A DNA stretch of 64,000 nt from Zhouia spongiae (GCF_022760175.1 NZ_CP094326.1:744001-808000); one strand, 5' to 3'; shown: positions 33,851-42,018, numbered from the stretch's first letter. Made by a program: numbers and translations. The notes: a model not told the origin generated them from the letters alone.

Positions 33851-34198
33851 CTACTCGTTGCCATTCTTTGTACCCAATAATAGGATTTCGTTGGCTTCGA
33901 TTTCGGTTACGTATCTTTTGATACCGTCCTTGTCCTCGTAGCTTCGGGATTTCAGTTTTCCGCTTACGCCTACCTCTTTTCCTTTGACTACATATTTTTC
34001 AACAATTTCAGCAGTCTTGCCCCAGGCAACCACGGTATGCCATTCGGTGTTTTGCTCTTTCTCGCCTTTCTTATTCTTGTAATATTCATTTGTAGCAAGT
34101 GAAAAACGGGCTACTTTGCTTCCGCTTTCAAGGTTCGCAATGGTTGGCTCTTGACCAACGTTTCCAATCAATTGTACGTGATTTCTTAAAGTACTCAT
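33851..34198 (-). CDS. ssb: Single-stranded DNA-binding protein
   Basis: The 115-aa protein is an OB-fold SSB, starting STLRNHVQLIGNVGQEP and containing FSLATNEYYKNKKGEK and TEWHTVVAWGKTAEIVEKYV. It lacks the acidic C-terminal tail of host SSBs (it ends TKNGNE), as do many mobile-element SSBs. The ATG chosen is the one immediately before STLRNHV; the longer frame adds 39 residues unlike any SSB. It would protect transferred single-stranded ICE DNA. Confidence 0.9.
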   Translation of the reverse strand: MSTLRNHVQLIGNVGQEPTIANLESGSKVARFSLATNEYYKNKKGEKEQNTEWHTVVAWGKTAEIVEKYVVKGKEVGVSGKLKSRSYEDKDGIKRYVTEIEANEILLLGTKNGNE

Positions 34199-34958
34199 AA
34201 CTAAAAATTTAAAGATTAATAATTCCCCTGTTAAATTAAATTGAGATGAAATTTTAAGGGGTGTTTGTTTGATTTCTTTCGTGCGTAGCACAATGGGTGA
34301 CGTGGGTTTTGTCAAGACTTTCAGGGAATAAATCAGGTGTGTTTGCGACGTAGTAAAATGCTCGCATTTTCAAGGAAGTAGATACCTTATTTTTCGCTGA
34401 AACTTGTCACGGTCTTGACAAGTTCCATAAGGGCATTAGCAATTCTTTTAAAGCCGGTTGTGAGTTGAGCGTACGGGAAGTTAAGCGAGGCGAGTGATTG
34501 GGTTTAATGTAGAATTGGTTATGCACTGCCTGTTTTTCGATGCCCCGAAAAACATTCAAGGCTTCATCCATTATAAACCCCTTAAAATGTGTGGGACAGT
34601 GGCTTGGTTTTTAAGAATTTTCGAGCAAGGGCTCAAGAAGTTCTTGCCGTAAATTCTGTTAAGAAAATCGAGGTGCTGTCCTTCCTATTTGGTAAGGCGG
34701 ACTTAATCATCAATTTTAGCTCGGGAATGTAGTGTTCCTTCCCAGCCTAAGCGGGAAGGGTTAGCGGAATGGAAAGCTGAAATTGGGGATTGTGTCCAAG
34801 ATATTTGTAGTGAAGCTCTTTTCCCGAAGTGTAGTGGTTTCCTGATTTTTCAGCAGGAAACCGTGGAATGTAGGGGAATGTGCTGAGTGGTATTGATGGT
34901 AGGGATTCGCAACAGTAGAAAATCCAGTTTAAGGTACTGGATAAACCTTTCTTTGACT
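34199..34958. other. Gene-free region with five hairpins
   Basis: The 760-bp stretch between ssb and the DUF932 gene has no plausible gene. It contains perfect inverted repeats at 34,281-34,291 (GTGC/GCAC), 34,401-34,424 (AACTTGTCA/TGACAAGTT), 34,532-34,553 (GTTTTTCG/CGAAAAAC), 34,737-34,759 (CCTTCCC/GGGAAGG) and 34,836-34,862 (GGTTTCCTG/CAGGAAACC). Arms are 4-9 bp and loops 3-9 bases. Possible roles are a structured RNA, a single-strand origin or ssDNA promoters. Nothing known matches by eye. Confidence 0.55.
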
Positions 34959-35795
34959 TTAAGCCATCGCATAGACTTCATCGAACAACTTTTTATCAAG
35001 TCGTTCCTGTTGGCCAAAGCTCTTTTTAAGGACATTGTGCAATACCGAATTGAAAGCATTGTAACCTAACCAGAGATTTGGTTCTTCGTCAAGTAAAATG
35101 GATTCGTAATTGAGGATTTCCAGAACCTCTCGCGACTTTTTTGATGGGTCGCTGTTCTTGTCGCTACATTCATATCGAAACAGTTTTGTTCTGTCGAGAA
35201 TAGCTTTTACAAATTCCTTGGTGTCGATGATTTTAAATTCCTTCATCTTGTCGAATTTCCTTGTGATAGTGTAGAACTCGTTGTCCAGAAATTTATCACA
35301 CAGATTATTCAACCTTGGCATTATAAGGTCTGTGTTATTCTTACTGTGCTTAATCGAAAACTCGATTTCGGCTTGTGAAACGTGAAGGCCATTTGCACAA
35401 ACCATTCGATAAAATCCGAAGTGGCCAGAGGTCTTCTCGCTTCCATCATACGAATTCTTGAACCGAAGCATCGGCAATATCAAATCTTTGTCATTCTTGA
35501 GAGTGAATTGGCTTTTATCATCAATGATAAAATCGGTGATGAATGACCTGTCATTTTTGTTGATGGTTCGTTTGTGATAGTTGAGACCAGCATCAATCAA
35601 CATTTCTTCTGCTTTCTTGAAGAACAGTTGGTTTGGAATGTGTCCGTAGCTTTTCGATACCACGTTGACGATTTTACCATTCGAGATGATGGCGTTTTCA
35701 AGTCCACGACGTGATTCTATCTGGGTCAGACTTTTCAAGGATTTCATTTCATTAGAAACGAAAATCTCATCTTGTTGCAAATTTTGTAAATACAT
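34959..35795 (-). CDS. DUF932 (phage/plasmid-like) protein
   Basis: The 278-aa protein has the DUF932 pattern: KSYGHIPNQLFFKKAEEMLI, the central HFGFYRMVCANGLHVSQAE and GYNAFNSVLHNVL near the end. DUF932 proteins are common on plasmids, phages and ICEs without a firm function. It lies 17 bases after the 52-aa gene on the same strand, so the two are probably co-transcribed from the duplicated leader. Confidence 0.85.
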   Translation of the reverse strand: MYLQNLQQDEIFVSNEMKSLKSLTQIESRRGLENAIISNGKIVNVVSKSYGHIPNQLFFKKAEEMLIDAGLNYHKRTINKNDRSFITDFIIDDKSQFTLKNDKDLILPMLRFKNSYDGSEKTSGHFGFYRMVCANGLHVSQAEIEFSIKHSKNNTDLIMPRLNNLCDKFLDNEFYTITRKFDKMKEFKIIDTKEFVKAILDRTKLFRYECSDKNSDPSKKSREVLEILNYESILLDEEPNLWLGYNAFNSVLHNVLKKSFGQQERLDKKLFDEVYAMA

Positions 35796-35812
35796 AGCTT
35801 TTGAATTTTGGG

Positions 35813-35971
35813 TTAAACATTTTGAGACAAAACAGTGTAATGCTCTGGGTACTTGTCCCTGTAATAAGCCAAATGACTTTCGGCACCTTCAATCGTGTAG
35901 CTTGCCCTACTGGATTGATAATGTGCCTCGGCTTCTTCGACGGAAATCTTTGCTTTTGTTGTTTGTTCCAT
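35813..35971 (-). CDS. Small 52-aa ICE protein
   Basis: The frame encodes an acidic, Tyr-rich protein (VEEAEAHYQSSRASYTIEGA in the middle, ending TVLSQNV). It is too short for a routine ORF cutoff. Support comes from its start: the ATG is preceded by the same leader (TTTTAGCATTATG) as parB (TTTGAGTATTATG), and it lies just before the DUF932 gene. The family is unknown to me. Confidence 0.65.
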   Translation of the reverse strand: MEQTTKAKISVEEAEAHYQSSRASYTIEGAESHLAYYRDKYPEHYTVLSQNV

Positions 35972-36145
35972 AATGCTAAAATTTTAGTTAAACAATATTT
36001 GAGCATCGCCCAAACGGAAGTTAAAATCACAGCTCAAAAGGAAACGGAATAAATGAGAAGGGGAATGCGCGCGACGGCTTTATGCCGTAGTCTTTTGATG
36101 GGTGTATTTTACGGGTTTACCTTTGCGCTGATATTGATTGATAGT
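35972..36145 (-). promoter_or_regulatory. Duplicated structured leader, copy 1
   Basis: About 173 bp upstream of the 52-aa gene closely match the DNA upstream of parB. Shared blocks include AAACAATATTTGAGCA, CCAAACGGAAG, GCTCAAAAGGAAACGGAATA, GGCTTTATGCCGTAG and TCTTTTGATGG. TTTGAGC pairs with GCTCAAA in both copies. CGGC-tttat-GCCG forms a second small hairpin in this copy. Confidence 0.7.
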
Positions 36146-36171
36146 CTCTTCTAAGTATCATAAAAAAGAAA

Positions 36172-36197
36172 AAGGGCCGACACGAATGCCGACCCTT
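36172..36197 (-). terminator. Hairpin terminator after parB
   Basis: AAGGGCCGAC pairs with GCCGACCCTT through ten positions with two G-U pairs over a 6-base loop, followed on the minus strand by a T-rich run (TTTTTCTTTTTT). It lies 17 bases after the parB stop. Confidence 0.75.
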
Positions 36198-36213
36198 CTT
36201 CAAACAACAAAAG

Positions 36214-38001
36214 CTAATCCTTGAGCTCTTGGATTTTCTTTTCAAGAACTGCGATGCGCTCTTTCAAACGTGCTTCACGCTTATTTCGTTTCTCAGTATA
36301 GCTCTTTTCAATGTCTGCAATTTTAGATTTGTAATATCCCTGCATCGCATTGTAGAATGAAATGTTCGTGAGATTATTGACGTGATTACTTTCGCCAAAA
36401 TGGACTTGTTTCGTGAGGATATAGCGAATCAATTTGTGGAAAATTTCCTTTTTGAAATTCTTCTTGAAATGCGCTACTGTTTCTACTCTGGTCATTTTTG
36501 ATGTATCACCTAAGAGTTTTGAAAAATACTTTTGCTGCGCTGTATAATCCACATTGTTTTCAAATAACGAAATTGAAAAAGCAACCATTTCATCCACTGA
36601 TAGTGTTTTCTTGGTATTGATGTAATCTGTCTCGCAAATCATCTGCACTACTTCTTCAAACTGCTTGTTGTTCTCAATATGCTTCTTGCGGATTTCACGC
36701 TCATTAATTTTGAGAATCTGTTCTTGCGGTGTGCAGTCGGCCATTTTCCTGTTGGCCAAAGGTGCAGAATATTCAGAAGAGTTGCTCTTTGACTTCTCAA
36801 TAACCTTTACAAAAACATTCTTATGTTGGTAGGTTTCAGGATGAAAGACGATTCCGTTAACAAAACCGTTCTTTTCTGCTGAATTGTACGTTTCCAGGTC
36901 TTCTTTATAGCTCTGTATGGCTTCGTCCAATTCTGCTTTCAATTCATTCTCGGAATAATCATAATGCTGGTATTCAATCTTAATGGCATCCATTGTCGGC
37001 TCGATGGGTCTCTCAATGATTTCAACATCATCCAGCAAATAGACTTTCAATCCATTATTTTCCAGTTGGGAAATGACCAGTTGATTTTTTTCTTCATCTG
37101 CCCAATACTGTCGTATTTCAGGAATGAGCAGTATGTTGTCTTTCTTCGATTTTTCAATCAGGTTCAAGAACGATTTTGTCTTTTTCGTTTCAAAACAGGC
37201 TGACTTCGTACAGACCATTTTGCCTTCGCCAAACAGATTGCCTTGATTTGCAGCATTGAATGGACATTCTACACAAGAACCCGCTTTAGCCAACAAAGTC
37301 TTATCAGCTACATCAAAGGGTGCTTTTTCCAAATCATAGGTTCGATTGTTTATCATCCGGTTTATCTGATGTGCATTGAAGTCTTCGCCCATTGTTTCCA
37401 GCATCATCTGTTGTTCTTCTGGCTCAAAAAGTGCGACACCAACACCTAATGAAATTGTCATTTCACCGCTACGAACAAAGTGCTTGAAACCATCAATCAA
37501 ACCAGCCAACTTCAAACGTTGTCTTATGAAATTGTCGGTTCTTCCCAAACGCTTCGCGATTTCAGAGGGTTGATACTTGTCGCTTAGATACGCTATTGCT
37601 TTGGCTTCTTCGGTAGGCTCTACGTTCTTACGTTGTAGGTTTTCGATGATTTGAACTTCCAGCACTTCGTCGTTTTCATAAGTTCTGACGATACCGGGAA
37701 TCGTTTTCTTGTTCGCCATTTTGCTTGCGCGAAACCGTCTTTCGCCCATAACGATGATAAAGTCCTTTCCAGATTTCCGAACCGTTATTGGTTGCAATAC
37801 TTCTTTCTCCTTGATGCTATCTGAAAGCTGTTGTAGCTGTTTCTCATCAAAGGTCTTTCTCGGTTGCTTAGGGTCAGGCTTGACTTTGCCAATGGGAATG
37901 TTCTCGATTTGAAGTACTGGAACTTTTTTTCCGTTCACTTCTTTTTTCGCAGTAGTCGATGTTCTTCTACGCTTTCTTGTGGTACTCGCTTTTGTTGTCA
38001 T
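36214..38001 (-). CDS. ParB-like nuclease/partition-domain protein
   Basis: The 595-aa protein has a ParB N-terminal domain (IGKVKPDPKQPRKTF; GERRFRA at about 86-92), a central HTH (PSEIAKRLGRTDNFIRQRLK, about 145-165) and a four-cysteine cluster (about Cys243, Cys246, Cys264, Cys269 in CVECPFN and MVCTKSACF) that may bind zinc, then a long helical C terminus ending in a coiled coil. It is twice the length of chromosomal ParB. No ParA is nearby, so it is more likely a transfer-associated ParB. The ATG is set by comparison with the duplicated leader; a TTG lies 9 bases upstream. Confidence 0.85.
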   Translation of the reverse strand: MTTKASTTRKRRRTSTTAKKEVNGKKVPVLQIENIPIGKVKPDPKQPRKTFDEKQLQQLSDSIKEKEVLQPITVRKSGKDFIIVMGERRFRASKMANKKTIPGIVRTYENDEVLEVQIIENLQRKNVEPTEEAKAIAYLSDKYQPSEIAKRLGRTDNFIRQRLKLAGLIDGFKHFVRSGEMTISLGVGVALFEPEEQQMMLETMGEDFNAHQINRMINNRTYDLEKAPFDVADKTLLAKAGSCVECPFNAANQGNLFGEGKMVCTKSACFETKKTKSFLNLIEKSKKDNILLIPEIRQYWADEEKNQLVISQLENNGLKVYLLDDVEIIERPIEPTMDAIKIEYQHYDYSENELKAELDEAIQSYKEDLETYNSAEKNGFVNGIVFHPETYQHKNVFVKVIEKSKSNSSEYSAPLANRKMADCTPQEQILKINEREIRKKHIENNKQFEEVVQMICETDYINTKKTLSVDEMVAFSISLFENNVDYTAQQKYFSKLLGDTSKMTRVETVAHFKKNFKKEIFHKLIRYILTKQVHFGESNHVNNLTNISFYNAMQGYYKSKIADIEKSYTEKRNKREARLKERIAVLEKKIQELKD

Positions 38002-38174
38002 AATACTCAAATTTTAGATTAAACAATATTTGAGCACTGAACCAAACGGAAGATAAAATCTTCGCTCAAAAGGAAACGGAATAAATGAGTAGGGCCAGAA
38101 GCAAAGGCTTTATGCCGTAGTCTTTTGATGGAAGTATTTTACGAGTTTAACTTGCGGGAATATTGTATGATAAT
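38002..38174 (-). promoter_or_regulatory. Duplicated structured leader, copy 2
   Basis: This copy precedes parB and aligns with copy 1 over almost its full length at roughly 80 percent by eye. TTTGAGC pairs with GCTCAAA, and an inner hairpin GAAGAT-aaa-ATCTTC is present only here. The two copies are the only long direct repeat I see in the window. Confidence 0.7.
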
Positions 38175-38302
38175 AAACTCTAAATCGAAGAACAAGAGTA
38201 GAGAAAACCTAAATTCTATGAATTTATATTGATTGACATAGTGGTTAATATCAAATGGAAGTATATGATACAAAATCATAGTTTATCTTGAAAATAGGTC
38301 AA

Positions 38303-38324
38303 ATGTTGTACCTATGTTGTACCC
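38303..38324. repeat. Tandem 11-bp repeat near the ICE end
   Basis: ATGTTGTACCT is followed directly by ATGTTGTACCC, 60 bp inside the tRNA-Leu 3' end. Short direct repeats at this place are typical arm-type binding sites of tyrosine integrases. The rest of 38,175-38,355 shows no gene. Confidence 0.5.
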
Positions 38325-38355
38325 ACGCCTTTTTTTGGTCATATTTTAAAATAAA

Positions 38356-38381
38356 AAAGCCGAAGAGAAATCTTCGGCTTT
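38356..38381 (-). terminator. Terminator of tRNA-Leu
   Basis: AAAGCCGAAGA pairs perfectly with TCTTCGGCTTT over a GAAA tetraloop, 3 bases after the tRNA 3' end and followed by a T-rich run on the minus strand. Confidence 0.8.
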
Positions 38382-38384
38382 AAG

Positions 38385-38466
38385 TGCGGGTGAAGGGACT
38401 CGAACCCCCACACCTTGCGGCATCAGATCCTAAGTCTGACGTGTCTACCAATTCCACCACACCCGC
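38385..38466 (-). tRNA. tRNA-Leu (anticodon UAG)
   Basis: The 82-nt gene folds as a class II tRNA: acceptor stem GCGGGTG/CACCCGC with discriminator A, D loop with AATTGGTAGAC, anticodon loop CTTAGGA giving UAG, a long variable arm (TGCCGCAAGGTG) and the T loop GGTTCGAGTCC. CCA is not encoded. It marks the border between ICE and chromosome; its 3' end faces the ICE, as expected for an element integrated at a tRNA 3' end. Confidence 0.93.
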
Positions 38467-38500
38467 ATAAAGTGCAAATTAACACTTTTTATTTGGATAA

Positions 38501-38540
38501 ATCCTAAGTCTAGCGTGTCTACCAATTTCACCACACCCGC
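38501..38540 (-). pseudogene. 5' half of a second tRNA-Leu (remnant)
   Basis: Forty bases match the 5' half of the intact tRNA-Leu with a few changes (AG for GA in the anticodon stem, T for C in the D arm). The match stops right after the anticodon. No 3' half follows, so it cannot be a functional tRNA. It is a scar of recombination or of an earlier insertion into a paralogous tRNA-Leu gene. Confidence 0.75.
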
Positions 38541-38641
38541 GGTCATTTTGTGGGTGCAAATATAAATCAATTTTTCAATTTTCAAACCCTAAATGCATAA
38601 AAAGTTCTTTTTGTACATTTGAAAAAATTGAAAATTACTTC

Positions 38642-40030
38642 ATGGACACAATTAAAGAGTATATCGATCAGCATAAAGATCGATTTATAAATGAACTTAT
38701 TGACTTATTGAAAATCCCATCCGTAAGTGCTGACTCCGCTTTTTCACAGGATGTTTTAGACACAGCTCAAGCTGTAAAAAACGCTTTAGATAAAGCCGGA
38801 TGTGATCATACAGAAATATGTGAGACACCGGGTTACCCTGTTGTATATGGTGAAAAAATAATTGATCCGGAGTTACCTACAGTATTGGTCTACGGTCATT
38901 ACGATGTACAGCCTGCCGATCCGTATGACTTATGGAACTCTCCTCCGTTTGAACCTGTAATCAAAAAAACGGAAGCCCATCCGGAAGGAGCTATTTATGC
39001 ACGTGGGGCTTGTGATGACAAAGGACAGATGTACATGCACGTAAAGGCATTGGAATACATGACCCAGACGGGCAACTTGCCGTGTAATGTAAAATTTATG
39101 ATTGAAGGAGAAGAAGAAGTAGGTAGTGAGAACCTCGCCTGGTTTGTAGAACGAAATCAGGAAAAACTCAAGAATGACGTTATCCTTATTTCAGATACAG
39201 GAATGATCGCTAAAGACGTTCCTTCTATTACAACAGGTCTCAGAGGTTTGAGTTATGTTGAAGTTGAAGTTACAGGGCCTAACAGAGACCTGCACAGCGG
39301 TCTTTACGGAGGCGCTGTGGCAAACCCTATTAATGTGCTTACCAAAATGATTGCGTCTTTACACGATGAAAACAATCATATAACAGTTCCCGGGTTTTAC
39401 GATAAGGTTGAAGAGCTTTCTGGTGAAGAACGCGCTCAGATGGCCAAGGCTCCATTCTCTCTTGAGAATTACAAAAAAGCTTTAGACATTAACGATATTT
39501 ATGGTGAAGCGGGCTATACAACCAATGAACGCAATTCTATCAGACCTACCCTTGATGTAAACGGTATCTGGGGAGGCTATACCGGAGAAGGTGCTAAAAC
39601 AGTTATTCCGAGCAAGGCTTACGCCAAGATTTCTATGCGTCTGGTTCCTAACCAGGACTGGGAAGAAATTACCAGGCTCTTTAAGTCGCATTTTGAAAGT
39701 ATTGCTCCTGATGGGGTGACTGTAGAAGTTAAGCCACATCACGGTGGACAGGGATATGTAACTCCTATAGATAACGATGCTTACCAGGCTGCTTCTAAAG
39801 CCTATGAAACTACTTTTGGAAAAACACCAATCCCACAACGTAGCGGAGGTAGCATTCCTATCGTTTCCCTTTTCGAAAAAGAATTGAAAAGCAAGACCAT
39901 TCTCATGGGATTCGGACTTGATTCGGATGCTATTCACTCTCCCAATGAGCATTTCGGAGTTTGGAATTATCTTAAGGGAATTGAGACTATTCCGTGGTTT
40001 TATCACTTTTTTGCTCAAAAAGAAAATTAA
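38642..40030 (+). CDS. M20-family dipeptidase
   Basis: The 462-aa protein is a complete M20 metallopeptidase of the carnosinase/PepV-like type: VYGHYDVQPADP with the first zinc His and catalytic Asp, GACDDKGQM with the bridging Asp, and EGEEEVGSENL with the catalytic Glu pair. It hydrolyses dipeptides in the cytoplasm. It is the first chromosomal gene after the tRNA and ends in a strong terminator. Confidence 0.93.
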   Translation: MDTIKEYIDQHKDRFINELIDLLKIPSVSADSAFSQDVLDTAQAVKNALDKAGCDHTEICETPGYPVVYGEKIIDPELPTVLVYGHYDVQPADPYDLWNSPPFEPVIKKTEAHPEGAIYARGACDDKGQMYMHVKALEYMTQTGNLPCNVKFMIEGEEEVGSENLAWFVERNQEKLKNDVILISDTGMIAKDVPSITTGLRGLSYVEVEVTGPNRDLHSGLYGGAVANPINVLTKMIASLHDENNHITVPGFYDKVEELSGEERAQMAKAPFSLENYKKALDINDIYGEAGYTTNERNSIRPTLDVNGIWGGYTGEGAKTVIPSKAYAKISMRLVPNQDWEEITRLFKSHFESIAPDGVTVEVKPHHGGQGYVTPIDNDAYQAASKAYETTFGKTPIPQRSGGSIPIVSLFEKELKSKTILMGFGLDSDAIHSPNEHFGVWNYLKGIETIPWFYHFFAQKEN

Positions 40031-40048
40031 CATCCCATAAATAGCATC

Positions 40049-40086
40049 AAGCTGACTAAATATCTGTTCTTTTATTTAGTCAGCTT
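40049..40086 (+). terminator. Strong terminator after the dipeptidase gene
   Basis: AAGCTGACTAAATA pairs perfectly with TATTTAGTCAGCTT over a 10-base loop, followed by a T run. Confidence 0.9.
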
Positions 40087-40130
40087 TTTTATTCTATATA
40101 CATTTGAAACTCATTTAAAAAAAGCGACCT

Positions 40131-41519
40131 ATGTTTTCTAAAGATATATATGTTTCAAGAAGGCAACAACTAAAGGCAACTATCAAGAGTGGTATTTTAC
40201 TATTTCCCGGAAATGGAAATGTAGGAATGAATTGCAAAGACAATTGGTTTCATTTTCGTCAGGACAGCAACTTTTTATATTATACCGGAATCAACCAACC
40301 GGATTTATATTTTTTAATCGATATTGACAACGACAGGGAGATTCTCTTTGGTAATGAACTGACTCCTGAAGATATGGTATGGGTTGGTGCTGCAGCACCG
40401 TTAACGGTATTTGCTGAAAAAGCAGGAATCGAAGCTGTGCATCCGTTAAACAACCTGGCTGCTTATTTACAAACAGCAACAGGAAAAGGACAAAAAGTAC
40501 ACTACCTGCCGCCATACAGAGCGCAAACGACTGTTGAACTGAGTGAAATGCTCCACATTCCGACGCAGGAAGTCAGCAATCAAAAATCGGTTGATTTTAT
40601 CAAGGCTGTGGTAGCCCAACGCTCTTATAAGAGTGATATTGAGATTGCCGAAATCACCAAGGCTGTAGACATAACAGCCGACATGCATATTCACGCTATT
40701 AAAAATGTAAGGGTCGGGAAGACAGAAAAAGAAATTGCTGTGGAATTAGAAGCCATTGCTTCTGCAAAGGGAAGCAGTATCTCTTTCCCTGTCATTTTAA
40801 CAAAAGACGGGCAATACCTGCACAATCATGCAACCTCAGCCATACTGAATGAGGGAGATCTTGTACTTGTAGATTGTGGGGCAGAAACCTTAATGAACTA
40901 TGCCGGTGATATGACGAGAACCATGCCGGCCGGAGAAAGGTTTACCGATTTACAGAAAGACGTTTATAATATTGTACTGGACGCTCATGAATCGGCTATT
41001 TCTGCTCTCAAACCGGGAGTTTTATTTAAGGATGTACACGTATTGGCGGCATCAAAACTGGTAGAAGGCTTAAAAGGCATGGGGCTCATGAAAGGCAATA
41101 CAACCGATGCTGTTCAGGCCGGGGCGCATACACTATTTTTCCAATGTGGTCTGGGACATATGATGGGAATGGATGTACACGATATGGAAAGTCTGGGTGA
41201 AGAATTTGTCGGTTATACCGAAACCTTAAAGAAGAACCCCGCTTTCGGATTCAGATCGTTACGCTTAGGAAGAGCTCTAGAAGAGCGCTTCGTGCTTACC
41301 GTTGAGCCGGGGCTATACTTCAACCCGTTCCTGATTGATAAATGGAAAGCCGAAGGAAAATATACAGACTTTGTAAATTATGAAGCTGTTGAACAATTTA
41401 AAGCGTTTGGAGGTATTCGGATTGAGGAAGATGTATTGATTACCCAAAACGGAAGTAAAATTCTTGGTAAGCCGGTTGCCAAAACGGTGGCTGATGTAGA
41501 AGAACTGAAGAATTCTTAA
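40131..41519 (+). CDS. pepP: Xaa-Pro aminopeptidase (aminopeptidase P)
   Basis: The 462-aa protein has the aminopeptidase P N-terminal domain and a pita-bread M24 catalytic domain: VDCGAETLMNYAGDMTRTMP with two metal Asp, HMMGMDVHD with the metal His and VEPGLYFNP with the metal Glu. It removes N-terminal residues preceding proline. It has its own terminator and is not coupled to the next genes. Confidence 0.93.
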   Translation: MFSKDIYVSRRQQLKATIKSGILLFPGNGNVGMNCKDNWFHFRQDSNFLYYTGINQPDLYFLIDIDNDREILFGNELTPEDMVWVGAAAPLTVFAEKAGIEAVHPLNNLAAYLQTATGKGQKVHYLPPYRAQTTVELSEMLHIPTQEVSNQKSVDFIKAVVAQRSYKSDIEIAEITKAVDITADMHIHAIKNVRVGKTEKEIAVELEAIASAKGSSISFPVILTKDGQYLHNHATSAILNEGDLVLVDCGAETLMNYAGDMTRTMPAGERFTDLQKDVYNIVLDAHESAISALKPGVLFKDVHVLAASKLVEGLKGMGLMKGNTTDAVQAGAHTLFFQCGLGHMMGMDVHDMESLGEEFVGYTETLKKNPAFGFRSLRLGRALEERFVLTVEPGLYFNPFLIDKWKAEGKYTDFVNYEAVEQFKAFGGIRIEEDVLITQNGSKILGKPVAKTVADVEELKNS

Positions 41520-41544
41520 TAGAACCTAACAGGAAAATTTAAAG

Positions 41545-41570
41545 CCGGACCGACGCGTCTGGTTTTTTTT
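41545..41570 (+). terminator. Terminator after the aminopeptidase P gene
   Basis: CCGGAC pairs with GTCTGG (one G-U pair) and is followed by eight T. Confidence 0.75.
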
Positions 41571-41585
41571 GGCAACAAAAACATG

Positions 41586-41628
41586 TTCTACACTTGTAGA
41601 ATTAAAATTTATTTCTACATTTGTAGAG
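41586..41628. promoter_or_regulatory. Two BlaI/MecI-type operators
   Basis: TTCTACActTGTAGAA (41,586-41,601) and TTCTACAttTGTAGAg (41,613-41,628) contain the TACA-N2-TGTA dyad bound by BlaI/MecI repressors. Centres are 27 bp apart. They lie 22-64 bases before the blaI-like start codon, fitting autoregulation. Confidence 0.85.
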
Positions 41629-41649
41629 AATAAACTATAAACATAGAAC

Positions 41650-42015
41650 ATGAAACTATCCAAATCGGAAGAAGAAGTTATGAATCATTTATGGAAGCTC
41701 AGAAGGGCTTTTATGAAGGATTTGTTAGAGCAATATGAGGAACCCAAGCCGGCAAATACCACCATAGCTACCCTATTGAAGCGAATGCAGGATAAAGGCT
41801 TTATATCTTATAAACTGTTCGGCAAATCGAGAGAATATTACCCTTTGGTTTCAAAAGAGAAGTACTTCTCGAAACAACTAAAGGGGATGATCAAAAATTT
41901 CTTTAATGACTCACCGGCTCAATTTGCTTCATTTTTTACAGAAAAGACCGAGTTGACCGAAGCCGAGTTAAAAGAATTACGCAAGATTATAGACGAACAA
42001 CTAAAAAAACCGTAA
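41650..42015 (+). CDS. BlaI/MecI-family repressor
   Basis: The 121-aa protein has the BlaI winged helix (LSKSEEEVMNHLWKLRRAFM, TTIATLLKRMQDKGFISYKL) and a C-terminal dimerisation helix. It would repress its own operon through the two dyads upstream and be released when the M56 protein signals. It ends 3 bases before that partner gene. Confidence 0.93.
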   Translation: MKLSKSEEEVMNHLWKLRRAFMKDLLEQYEEPKPANTTIATLLKRMQDKGFISYKLFGKSREYYPLVSKEKYFSKQLKGMIKNFFNDSPAQFASFFTEKTELTEAELKELRKIIDEQLKKP

Positions 42016-42018
42016 ACC

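Larger units (their letters stand above)
1..38384. mobile_element. Integrative conjugative element (partial, CTnDOT-like)
   Basis: The stretch contains RteC, an excisionase-like protein, TraE-F-G-I-J-K-M-N in the order known from Bacteroides conjugative transposons, a VirD4-type coupling protein, a relaxase, a BfmA/BtgA-like protein, SSB, DUF932 and ParB. These are hallmark modules of Bacteroidetes ICEs. The right boundary is inferred from the tRNA-Leu gene and the switch to housekeeping-type genes. The left boundary and the integrase are not in the window, so the limits are approximate. Cargo visible here is a metal ATPase, an arsR operon and a phosphorothioation-type defence operon. Confidence 0.9.

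Noticed and set aside
35767-36030. Minus-strand 87-aa frame over the 52-aa gene and leader
   Set aside because: It crosses the duplicated leader and competes with the 52-aa frame whose start matches the parB leader.
1-38384. Integrase or recombinase gene inside the window
   Set aside because: None of the frames shows tyrosine or serine recombinase motifs; it must lie beyond the left edge.
38501-38540. Second functional tRNA-Leu
   Set aside because: Only the 5' half is present; variable arm, T arm and 3' acceptor strand are missing.
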